DNA of 64,000 nt from Echinarachnius parma. Lineage: Eukaryota; Echinodermata; Echinoidea; Clypeasteroida; Echinarachniidae. Where the stretch lies: positions 23,501-87,500 of the forward strand of contig JBAMJV010001346.1 in the NCBI GenBank assembly GCA_037951105.1, written 5' to 3'. Of this stretch, positions 1 through 9,042 are shown one piece after another (within the stretch, counting starts at the first letter, position 1; every line of letters begins with the position of its first letter). The notes under the pieces were generated by a model. It made no database searches, was not told where the DNA came from, and saw nothing but the letters and a program-made list of their open reading frames with translations. The translations under genes were made by a program, and so were the position numbers.

Positions 1-390
1 CGTATTAGATGCTCCATGGATACTGGCTTCATCAATGTCGATTGATTTTTAGATCAAAATTAACAAGCAATTTTATGAAATATTAAAGAGATTTTCACTT
101 ATTTTGCTATAAGATGAACACAATCCGTGATATTGATGAGTGATATAAAACAACTAACGAATGTGCTTGATTGTGATAGGCAATCTATTACCTCGGTGGG
201 CTCAAAATGACTATTACCCTCAGCTACGCTTCGGGTAATAATCATTTTGAGCCCACCTCGATAATAGATTTGACTATCACAATAAGCCCATTCGTTAGTT
301 GTATACTATTACCGAGGTGGGCTCAAAATGATTATTACCCGAAGCGTAGCTGAGGGTAATAGTCATTTTGATCCAACCGAGGTAATAGAT
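1..390. repeat. Foldback-repeat arm with two hairpin modules, cut by the window edge
   Basis: This stretch matches the right arm of the large palindrome at 7443-8869: CGTATTAGATGC at position 1 corresponds to about 8553, and AACTAACGAATGTGCTTG is shared. It holds two hairpin modules (about 187-275 and 305-388). Each has a stem carrying GGTGGGCTCAAAATGA, an inner stem TATTACCC and a loop containing GAAGCGTAGCTGAG or its complement. The repeat continues past the window edge and ends where the DIRS-related sequence begins near 391. I see no coding potential in it. Confidence 0.75.
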
Positions 391-708
391 TGGTAGGATC
401 TGTATTGATACTACTATATACTAGATATACATATTTACCCCTTCCAACTAACCAGTGCATTAACGCCAGCCGTTCATGCCTAAACAACCGCTAGTAACAA
501 AGAAATAAATTAAATAAACAAACCTTCCGCCTGCGACCAAGGCTAGCCCTGCTACGTAAGCAAGACCGCCATGACAGTCGTCCTTCTAACACGCACTTCA
601 AAGCACAAGAAGGAGGGGAAGGAGGGAGGGTTCGGAAGGGGTAAGTATGTATATCTAGTAGATAGTAGTATCAATACAGATCCTACCAATCTACCACAAT
701 ATCCATAC

Positions 709-1611
709 TTACCCCTTCCAACTAACCAGTGCAGAGTAGCACAGATAGGTACTTACGGGTGGTGGCCCTCCCAAAGCGGAAGACACCGCCGCACCCAAGG
801 AAGCTCTGGCAAACGACGCTTCTTCCGCCACGACATCCTTGAGGTAACACGTCGTAAAAGTATTGGCGCTCTGCCAGTACGCAGACTGTTGGATTTGGCC
901 GACGGATGCTCCGTTAAACAACGCCCATGAAGCACTAATCCCTCTCGTGTCATGATCACGGACCGGTCCCCGCAGGATAGCCTCGTCACCCGCTGCCTTG
1001 ATGACGTCAACGAGCCATCTGGAGATAGTGGCAGCAGAAGCAGGCCGATGTGGCGCAACCAGCGTAACGAATAGATCCGAGGTTTGACGAGCGAATTTCG
1101 TGGCTTTGAGATACCATTTGAGTGCTCGTACCGGGCACCAAAGCTTGTCCTCAGTCTGGTTCTTCGCTAGGAACTGAGGCCGCGGGATCAACCGGACTCC
1201 CGACCGTTCCCATCTGATATGACCCGAAGCAGTAGAAAGGTACGCAAGCGTACTCCTACGATGACCAGACGCAATAGCAACTAGGAACGCCGTCTTAAGC
1301 GTAGTATGCTTGAGCGTTGCATCAGCCAGGGGCACAAAAGGAGGCCTGGCGAGAGATTCCAGTACCCTTGGGAGACTCCAAGCAGGAACTAGGGAGCGAG
1401 GAGGCGGCCTCTTCAGGAATAGAGCACGCAGAAGCTGAGCCAGATGTGCCGAGGATGCAACAGACGAGCCATCCGCAAAGCTCCGATGGACGGCGCCAAT
1501 AGCAGAAAGGTAGCCTCGAATGGTGGCTACGGCGAGGCTCTTGTCGAAAAGGGAAACCAAGAAATCCGCGACCGCGCTTAAAGGTGCGCGGGTAGCATCA
1601 ATCTCAGACAC
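709..1611 (-). CDS. DIRS tyrosine recombinase ORF
   Basis: This open frame of 300 codons lies at the 3' end of the DIRS element. The first 50 or so residues resemble a SAM-like core-binding domain (ATIRGYLSAIGAVH). The catalytic domain shows the first Arg in GHRRSTLAYL, the H-x-x-R box in HDTRGISASWALF, and the nucleophile Tyr in TFTTCYLKDV near residue 258. The enzyme would integrate circular element DNA without target duplication, the step that integrase performs in LTR elements. This is the best preserved domain of the element. The annotated Met may not be the true start, since DIRS frames usually overlap the upstream pol frame. With pol broken, the element should not move on its own. Confidence 0.8.
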   Translation of the reverse strand: MSEIDATRAPLSAVADFLVSLFDKSLAVATIRGYLSAIGAVHRSFADGSSVASSAHLAQLLRALFLKRPPPRSLVPAWSLPRVLESLARPPFVPLADATLKHTTLKTAFLVAIASGHRRSTLAYLSTASGHIRWERSGVRLIPRPQFLAKNQTEDKLWCPVRALKWYLKATKFARQTSDLFVTLVAPHRPASAATISRWLVDVIKAAGDEAILRGPVRDHDTRGISASWALFNGASVGQIQQSAYWQSANTFTTCYLKDVVAEEASFARASLGAAVSSALGGPPPVSTYLCYSALVSWKG

Positions 1612-1617
1612 GGCACA

Positions 1618-2700
1618 TCAATTGAAGTATCTTCCGAGGCGTGAGTTATAAGTGCGTTGCGTTGAACGCCTGTGGCACTGGGAGAGGAGGGTGGCAGCCC
1701 CGCCCGAAATTCCCACCTCCGCCGCGGATCGCCTGATAGCGGCCACAGCATGAGATGGAGCGTTTCCGGATTCGGGTGAGGATAGAGGGAGAGCGGCTGC
1801 GTAAGGAGATCGTACCTCTCTGGCAGAACCACCAGACATTGAGCCAGGAGAGAGAGCAGCATCGGAAACCAGGGACGGGCTGGCCACCTGGGCGCGACCA
1901 GGATAACATTCGCCCTGTCCGCCCGGATCTTCAAAAGAACCTTGGGGAGGAGGGCGAACGGGGGAAAAGCATACGCGATGAACTGACCCCACTCGATCGA
2001 GAAGGCATCCACCGCCCACGCTGCTGGGTCGCGGGTGCGGGAGCAGTAGACCGGGAGGCGGTTGTTGACCGCCGACGCGAAGAGGTCTATGTTGGGGGTC
2101 CCGAACATCAGGCAAATCTGGTCGAAGACTTGGGGTGGAGGGACCACTCGTTGGGGAGATAACTGCCTCGGGAAAGAAAATCCGCCACCAGATTCTGGTC
2201 CCCAGGAATGTGGACGGCCAATGGAGAGATGCCGTTCGCCCTGCACCAGTCCCAAAACTCGAGAGCTAGACGGCAGAGCAACCGAGACCTGGTACCGCCC
2301 TGGCGATTGACGTACGCCACCACTGTGGTGTTGTCCGAAAAAATGCGCACCGACTTGCCCCGTAGCAACGGGAGGAAGTGTCTCATGCCCCGGGAGACAG
2401 CCTCGAATTCCAGAAGATTGATATGAAGCAAGGAACGAGCTGGGGACCACACGCCGGACGCGTGGCGGCCGTCCAAATGAGCACCCCATCCCTGCAATGA
2501 CGCGTCCGTGGATAGCGTGACGAAGGGCGGAACTTCCCGGAACGGTTTCCCTAGAGTTAGGAAGGAGGGGTCTGCCCACCGAAGAAGTTCGGCGCGCACC
2601 CCTGGAAACAGCGGAACTAACGTGCTTGGACCGTCTCGAACAGAGTTGAAACACCCGAGAAAATGAAGCTGAAGGGGCCTAAGAAAGCGACGGCAATCGA
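1618..2700 (-). pseudogene. DIRS RNase H and connector domain, frameshifted
   Basis: RNase H is recognisable at about 2110-2570 from STDASLQGWGAHL (first Asp), INLLEFEAVSRGM (Glu), FSDNTTVVAYVN (second Asp) and IPGDQNLVADFLSR (C-terminal box). It degrades the RNA strand of the cDNA hybrid. A frameshift near 2110-2130 moves the reading to the frame of 1578-2654, which carries the DIRS connector with FGTPNIDLFAS, AVDAFSIEW and AYAFPPFALLP. The order RT-RNase H-connector-recombinase is typical of the family. All key acidic residues are present, but no single frame spans both domains. Confidence 0.8.
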
Positions 2701-2712
2701 CGACGAGGTCGA

Positions 2713-3007
2713 CTAGACTGGCAAGGTGCCCCAGGAGAGAAAGCCAGACGCTCGCCGGAGATTCTGGCCCAGCGGGTAACTGGCCGACGAGACGAAGGAC
2801 GGCGGACACGCGGTGCGGGGCCGGCCACGCCGGAGCCGGGGGATGTCCAGAACGGCGCCCAGATAGGCGGGTACGCGTTGGGGAACGAGCGAATATTTCT
2901 CTCGGTTTACCAAGAAGCCCAGTGAACGAACTGTCGAGAGCGTGAGCTCGACATGATGAAGGAGAATGGACTCCGAGGAGGCGATCAGGAGCCAGTCGTC
3001 CAGATAG
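2713..3007 (-). pseudogene. DIRS reverse transcriptase, 3' part (YLDD palm and thumb)
   Basis: This continues the RT on the other side of the inserted MITE. The frame starts with the catalytic box YYLDDWLLIAS and runs to REKYSLVPQRVPAYLGAVLD, the usual DIRS RT palm end. Removing the MITE and one TA copy would place a Met-Phe directly before YYLDD, matching the family pattern. The frame changes again near 2800 before the RNase H spacer, so there are at least two independent lesions in this half. Confidence 0.8.
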
Positions 3008-3009
3008 TA

Positions 3010-3645
3010 CACTGGGCCCAAAAAGAAACTTATATTTTTTCACATGATCATATCTTACAAACCTGTGCATCAAAATTAACCAAAATGACACACAGGATTA
3101 CTTCAATACTCTACTCTAAACACATGTTAGTAACCAAGGAATTGCCCAACTGACACAACCGCAAAAAGCACTGACATGGAACAACTTCCGGGACCACATG
3201 TCACAGTATAAGGGACAATCCGCATGTTAATGCACACACTTAGAGCAGCTCTACGGGAGGAGGGGAGCAATCTCCCATAGCCTGTATCTGAAACCTGGTG
3301 GCCAGCAAGTGTAGCAGATGCACTGAATGATTCCAAGCACATGGTGGACACATCCACTATTGATGTTTGTGTTTGGGTAACTGACATTACATTAATAACT
3401 TGTTTTGACTTCCTCATCTGCCTTAAACTCTGTTGCCAAAATGTCCAGGCTGTGATATGTGATACAGCGAACGGTTCCATGTCAGTGCATTTTTCGGTTC
3501 TGTTAGTAAGGTAACCGTTTGGATATTGACATTTCATTGGAGTAGGGTATTTAAGTAATCCCATGTGTCATTTTGGTTAATTTTCATGGACAGACTTTCA
3601 AGATATGACCATGTGAACAAATATAAGTTTCTTTTTGGGCCAGTG
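3010..3645. mobile_element. 636-bp TA-target MITE inside the RT active-site motif
   Basis: Terminal inverted repeats of about 50 bp begin CACTGGGCCCAAAAAGAAAC on the left and, on the complement of the right end, CACTGGCCCAAAAAGAAAC. TA dinucleotides at 3008-3009 and 3646-3647 form the target duplication, as in Tc1/mariner elements. The internal frame at 3127-3564 (145 codons) has no recognisable transposase motif, so I read this as a non-autonomous element. It splits the RT just before the catalytic YLDD box. Confidence 0.85.
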
Positions 3646-3647
3646 TA

Positions 3648-4200
3648 GAACATCTGAATGCCCTTGGTGCGGAGGTATGCCACGACCGTGCCACTACTCG
3701 AGTGAACACGCGGGGAGAAGACTTTAGACCGAATGGTAGGGCCGTGTAGACAAAATAGCGACCGCCGTGGAAGCCGAGTAGCCGTTGAGACGCGGGATCG
3801 ACGGGGACATGAAGGTAAGCGTCCTGCAAATCTATTGACGCGTCCAATCCCCGGGTTCTATTTGAGGCAGGATTGATGGTAGGGTCTCCATTCTGAAGTG
3901 CTGGTCTGGAATATACAGGTTGAGATGCTTCAGATTGATAATCATATGCTGGCCTCCGGACCGCTTCGGCACCAGGAAAACGGGAACCAGGCACAGTGAG
4001 GGACCGTCCCGCACCTGAGAGATGGCATGCTTCCCGAGGAGGGAGGTTATCTCCGACAAGCATGCCTCGTAGGCGGTTGGGTCGCGCGGCACCGGTGAGA
4101 ACCGTCTGATACACCCTGGGAACGATGGGGACAGATCGATGGTGAGACTGCGAGATACGATGGAAAGTACGAACGCGTCGTCCGTCACGTCTCGCCAGCG
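3648..4200 (-). pseudogene. DIRS reverse transcriptase, 5' part
   Basis: Two frames together give the RT fingers and palm start. Frame 3832-4440 carries VFLVPKRSGGQHMIINLKHL. After a frameshift near 3840, frame 3584-4783 carries DASIDLQDAYLHVPV (first catalytic Asp) and YTALPFGLKSSPRVFTRVV. The segment ends at the MITE at 3645. A run of about 19 G at 4258-4276, just upstream of the domain, is a likely site of slippage. The order matches DIRS pol, and no single frame spans the domain. Confidence 0.8.
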
Positions 4201-4569
4201 GTCTCGCCGGCAGGGCCCCCGGCACCCCGTCAGAAACGGCGGGCTGGCTGGGCCGCGGGGGGGGGGGGGGGGGGGAAACGACCACGGGAATACGAGGGCC
4301 CGGGGGGACGGCGAGAGTCGGCGGTTCTCGGGGCGGCACCTCTCCAACGGGGGGCTGCACTCGCGAACCCGCGAAATGAGCGAGAGGGTGCCCTCCCTCC
4401 CCGGGAAAAACCGGTCGAGGCACGGGTTGTAAACGAACAAAACCCGGCAAAGGCCGCCGGCCAGGGTATGGTGCCGCCTTTCTGCGCGGTGGAGACCTTA
4501 GTGGGCGAAGTTTAGATGCCACCTCTGACGCCCTCTTATGGGACTCAATTTCCTTATCCAGGCAGTCCG

Positions 4570-6170
4570 TTAGCCTGCCCGCAAACAAGTCTGGGCCGTG
4601 GAACGGAAGGGTCTGAGATATCGGACTTTCGGCCTGGTTATGCAGACCCAGAGCCTCCAAAGCCAGGCGGCGACGCTGGCGAGTACCATAGAAGGCAGTC
4701 CCGTGCAGCCTGGGCGTACATAATCTCCGCGATAGAGAGCGACAAAGAGCCGGCGGTAGCTCTGTCCTCCTGCGAGACACCAAGTTCCTCGGCTCTCACT
4801 AGCAGATCCTGCAGAGCCGCCATAAAAACAGACAACCGCATCGAGGATCTCGCAAGAGTGGAGACATGAACCCACCTGGAATCCTCCTTGTTTAACGGTT
4901 TTGCCGCCAGGGCGGCCGCCCGACCCATGGACGAAGCAAGGGCCCGAAGCTCCTGGGAAGAGGACTCGACCGTCATGTAAGCCTCATAATCCGAGTCGCG
5001 GAATTGGAAAGCGTTCCTGATACCCGGGGGCCTAACTTTTGGGAATACTCCTCCCCTATGCGGTCGTATTCCCGAACGAAATCCTTGGGTAAGGCAATTC
5101 CCCGGTCTGTATGGGTCTTATTCTCTAGAAAGAGCCGAGGGGCCTGTGGGGTTCGGGTTGCGGATCCCCTGCCGTGGACCCATACTCATCGCGGAGATAG
5201 AATGCCAGTAAGGCCTGGGCTTCTCGGCCGATCTGGCAGGCCCGCGGAGTGGCGAACTCCTCAGTGGAATCCGCTCTAGAAACCACGGAATAAGAATCAT
5301 CCCTGGGCGGTACCAGAAACCCTGAGGAATCTGATAAGGACCCAGGGGAGGCGGCCTGAAAGGGATCGAGTCCCGGTGGCGAAAAAACCATGGGGCCCGA
5401 AGCCCGCGGCGAACCATGGGAGCCTGGGTTAGGTTGAGCCAGGAGAGGGGTCTCCTCCCCGGGAGGGGCCACCAGAGTGGCCCGCGGGGGCACGCGGTGG
5501 GCCGGTGGTGGTCCCTGGTTAGCAGCAGACCAGGCCCAGAATGCCCTAAACTGCGAGAAAAGCTCTGCCTGGCCCTGGGAAGGACCAGGGGTAGCGGCCA
5601 CGGGTGGCTTCGGCCTAGGAGTTACGGGAACCGTAGACCGGGAGGTCAACTCCGGCATAGGCAGGCATGGGTGAGGCCTAGGATCGGGGGGTTTCTTCCG
5701 AGCGCCCGAGCCATCCGCCCGCTTTTTCTTTTGCGCCAACCCTTCCAGGGGGTGGGCTCTGCAACGTTCACCAACACCTCTCCCGGCACGGCGAGAGGTG
5801 AGGTATGATTCATCGACACCTCCCCCGTCATGGCGGGAGGCGCGGAGCCTATATCATGCCTCAGTCCCCCCTCCAGTAAAGGAGCGACAGATCTGAGCAT
5901 AGGCGTACCCTTCTTCGACTTCTTCTTTCCCTCCGAAATACTTTCCTCAGAGCCCGGCCCGGGCCGAGCGCGAGTCGAATCAGATGCGGAACGACTAGGA
6001 GTCGGATGATCGCTAAACCACTTCTCCAGCTTAGACCAATGGTCGGCAGACCATTCCTCGCACAACTGACACGGCCGCTCTGGCCTGCACGGCCTGTGCC
6101 GAGGACATAAGCTATGGTTATCCCACACTGCCAGAAACCGCTTGCATTGCGCACAGCTGATGGCCATCCT
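4570..6170 (-). pseudogene. DIRS gag-like ORF, fragmented
   Basis: The N-terminus lies in frame 5646-6209. A likely start at MAISCAQCKRF near 6165 is followed by Cys/His pairs in SLCPRHRPCRPERPCQLCEEW, the cysteine-rich start seen in DIRS ORF1 proteins. Reading then moves to frame 5125-5739, a Pro-rich middle with QAELFSQFRAFWAW, then to 4638-4976 (LVRAEELGVSQEDRATAG) and on into the RT frame. At least two frameshifts are needed. ORF1 proteins of this family are thought to act like Gag, but no capsid fold can be shown by eye. Confidence 0.6.
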
Positions 6171-6286
6171 GAACTGTATGCAAAAAGGGAAGAAAAAAGT
6201 AACAACCACAAAAGGTTAACACCGGGAGGACTCCCAGTAAGAATACATACATAAATGTATCAGAGACAACGAGTATATAAACCATA

Positions 6287-6528
6287 ATTCTTAGTTCCAA
6301 AAGGCGCTAAATCCATTTTCCATAAAAATTGAGTTAACAATATCAGTACATTAATGAGCTACATAGCTATCTAAGAATCAAATTTGTAGGACTTTTTACA
6401 CAATCAAAATCAAAATATGGAACGTTTCACTTTTATATTCCCATAGGCATGTGCACAAAGCTGGGCAAAGAAACCTATTTTTCTCGAAAGTTGAACAAGT
6501 GGATTTAGCGCCTTTTGGAATTAAGCTC
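6287..6528. mobile_element. Short MITE within the DIRS 5' leader
   Basis: The ends are inverted: TTCCAAAAGGCGCTAAATCC near 6295 and its complement near 6497-6519. The left end also resembles the repeats starting near 35937 (TTCCAAAAG, then TTAGGTCCATTTTCCATAAA there against CTAAATCCATTTTCCATAAA here). That suggests one MITE group present in both the DIRS element and XDH intron 10. No clear target duplication can be assigned. Confidence 0.55.
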
Positions 6529-6972
6529 TAAACTGGGAAAAAATAAATAATCATAATTAATATTTTGTATTATTTATTTATTTTTTGTTTGCACCATACC
6601 AAAATATTATTTTTCCACACAAAAGACCCTTCAAGGACACCATAGAGAAAAAAAAATAAACCACACAAAACCGCATGGTTCTGAACGGAGAAAGCGCCCC
6701 GCAACTCTCGGGGAGGAGCGAGCCGCTAACCCGCAGTGACGCGGGCGACTCCAAAGGAATACATTTCCGACACTAAAAGACGGAAAACATAAACAATACA
6801 ACAAGAAAGGTAATAAAAATACGACCAAAATGACCTGCAGAGGAATGCAGTAAAAAAGGGTAGGTCTGACCTTGAACAGAAGACGGCAAAAGCAAGATGA
6901 AGACGAGTAGTAGTCAAAAAAAGCACTGTTGTCGGCATGAAGCGCGCTGTGTAGAAGGACGACTGTCATGGC

Positions 6973-7260
6973 AATTGTTGGAATTATTTGTTCTCAATTG
7001 GAAGTGTTTATATAATATTTGTCACCAATTTTAATTTAGTGTACATAATATGGAATAATTTATGAAATTATAATTTCTCTATGTTGCAATCATTGTATAT
7101 AGACGTTTAATTGTATATACTATATCTAATTATGGGAGCCCAAGGAAGAACAGCGGTTTTTTTTTTTTATTCTGCTGAATTGGGTCATCCCCCGTTGCAC
7201 TTCATTGCTGTATTTATTGTTGTGATTTCGGAAATAAACAAACAAATAAACAAACAAACA
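6973..7260 (+). mobile_element. 5'-truncated LINE-type 3' tail, 288 bp, ATGGC target duplication
   Basis: ATGGC occurs at 6968-6972 and 7261-7265 on both sides. The insert ends in an AAACA-rich tail after GAAATAAACAAAC, as in 5'-truncated non-LTR retrotransposons. Removing the insert and one ATGGC restores the DIRS right inverted repeat against the left one (GCCATGACAGTCGTCCTTCT near 569), which dates this insertion after the DIRS element. No ORF is present, so the LINE clade cannot be named. Confidence 0.75.
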
Positions 7261-7331
7261 ATGGCGGTCTTGCTTACGTAGCAGGGCTAGCCTTGGTCGC
7301 AGGCGGAAGGTTTGTTTATTTAATTTATTTC

Positions 7332-7442
7332 ACCAACGCGCTGGCAGTTGCGCACATACGCGATGAACGCGTGCTAGCACTCCCACGGATGTGCTTATTG
7401 GCTATCTTGGCGTTCTTCTTCCTTTGACCTAGATAAGTGTTA
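7332..7442. repeat. Direct copy of part of the foldback repeat
   Basis: The segment from ACCAACGCGCTGGCAGTTGC to GGCGTTCTTCTTCC repeats 7816-7907 with few changes and is present inverted at about 8405-8495. It abuts the DIRS right inverted repeat directly, so the DIRS element probably inserted into, or recombined with, this repeat. Confidence 0.75.
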
Positions 7443-8869
7443 GTATACAACTAACGAATGGGCTTCTTGTGATAGTCAAATCTATTACAGAGGTGGGCTC
7501 AAAATGATTATTACCCGAAGCGTAGCTGAGGGTAATAGTCATTTTGAGCCCACCGAGGTAATAGATTGCCTATCACAATCAAGCACATTCGTTAGTTGTT
7601 TTATATCACTCATCAATATCAGTGATTGTGTTCAGCTTATAGCAAAATAAGTGAAAATCTCTTGAATTTTTCATAAAATCGCTTGTAAATTTTGACATAA
7701 AAATCAATCGACATTAATGAAGCCAGATGAGCCTCCAGAACCTGGGCGCATCTAATACGCTTAAGTCATTGTTATTTTGCGCATACAATCACAAAGACGC
7801 AAAACTGAGTGCGCACCAACGCGCTGGCAGTTGCGCACATACGCAATGAATGCGTGCTAGCGCTCCCACGGATGTGCTTATTGGCTGTCTTGGCGTTCTT
7901 CTTCCTAGGGTGTTAGTTTTTACCAGCAATGGCAATCACGTGACTAGAACGTGTGCGCCATAGAGCACTGCACAAATTTGATTGCGTGTGCATTTTGCTT
8001 AAACACATGATCTATGGGACGAACGCGTAACGAACTTTTAGTGTTAATTTTTTGCTAACAGCCCGGTCACGTGATTGCGCGGGGATTGTGCGTGTTGTCC
8101 AAAACTATCATTTGTCAAATACAATGGTAAAACGATCTTATGAGGGATATAATTTGTATTATATCCCTCATAAGATCGTTTTACCATTGTATTTGACAAA
8201 TGATAGTTTTGGACAACACGCGCAATCCCCGCGCAATCATGTGACCGGGCTGTTAGCAAAAAATTAACACTAAAAGTTCGTTACGCGTTCGTCCCATAGA
8301 TCATGTGTTTAAGCAAAATGCACACGCGATCAAATTTGTGCAGTACTCTATGGCGCACACGTTCTAGTCACGTGATTGACATTACTGGTAAAAACTAACA
8401 CCCTGGGAAGAAGAACGCCAAGACAGCCAATAAGCACATCCGTGGAAGCGCTAGCACGCATTCATCGCGTATGTGCGCAACTGCCAGCGCGTTGGTGCGC
8501 ACTCAGTTTTGCGTCTTTGTGATTGTGTGCGCAAAATAACAATGACTTTAAGCGTATTAGATGCGCCGTGGTTCTGGAGTATCATACTGGCTTCATTAAT
8601 GTCGATTGACTTTTATATCAAAATTTACAAGCGATTTTATGAAATATTCAGAGATTATCACTTATTTTGCTATAAGCTGAACACAATCACTGATATTGAT
8701 GAGTGATATAAAACAACTAACGAATGTGCTTGATTGTGATAGGCAATCTATTACCTCGGTGGGCTCAAAATGACTATTACCCTCAGCTACGCTTCGGGTA
8801 ATAATCATTTTGAGCCCACCTCGGTAATAGATTTGACTATCACAAGAAGCCCATTCGTTAGTTGTATAT
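7443..8869. repeat. Large palindrome (foldback element), arms of about 710 bp
   Basis: The two arms are inverted copies around a centre near 8155 (GGATATAA...TTATATCC). Matching points include 7443 with 8869 (TACAACTAACGAATGGGCTT), 7487-7566 with 8748-8830 (hairpin module), 7816 with 8495 (AACGCGCTGGCAG) and 8055 with 8258 (AACAGCCCGGTCACGTGAT). The short frames on both strands near 8052-8267 encode almost the same peptide only because of the symmetry. No transposase is present. Confidence 0.9.
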
Positions 8870-8870
8870 T

Positions 8871-8963
8871 AACAAGCCCGGTCACGTGATTGCGCGGGGA
8901 TTGCGCGTGTTGTCCAAAACTATCATTTGTCAAATTCAATGGTAAAACGATCTTATGAGGGCA
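8871..8963. repeat. Third partial copy of the palindrome core
   Basis: AACAAGCCCGGTCACGTGAT through CGATCTTATGAGGG repeats the left-arm core at about 8056-8146 directly after the right arm. It then stops abruptly at a unique sequence (CATCTTCCATGCAG). Confidence 0.8.
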
Positions 8964-9042
8964 TCTTCCATGCAGTGAATAATTAATATTGACATAAGAA
9001 ATTATGGTTAAACATTAAAGCTTCATGTAGATCACCCTTCTA

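Larger units (their letters stand above)
391..7331 (-). mobile_element. DIRS-like tyrosine-recombinase retrotransposon, decayed
   Basis: On the minus strand the order is gag-like ORF, reverse transcriptase, RNase H, connector and tyrosine recombinase, which is the DIRS order. A perfect inverted repeat of about 70 bp joins 502-571 and 7261-7331. Positions 391-455 recur inverted at about 636-695 and in part directly at about 700-735, which fits the DIRS internal complementary region that allows circular replication. There is no LTR, aspartic protease or DDE integrase. Several frameshifts, a MITE in the RT active site, a second MITE near 6290 and a LINE tail in the right inverted repeat show that it is dead. 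The exact outer ends are uncertain because both flanks are another repeat. Confidence 0.85.

Noticed and set aside
571..930. 119-residue frame at the left end of the DIRS element
   Set aside because: It overlaps the inverted repeat and the recombinase frame on the other strand, with no recognisable domain.
3127..3564. 145-residue frame in the MITE as a transposase
   Set aside because: No DDE/D signature or helix-turn-helix could be seen, and the element is too short for an autonomous Tc1/mariner.
8044..8267. Matching 71-residue frames on both strands
   Set aside because: They arise from the palindrome centre at about 8155; symmetry forces the same peptide on both strands.
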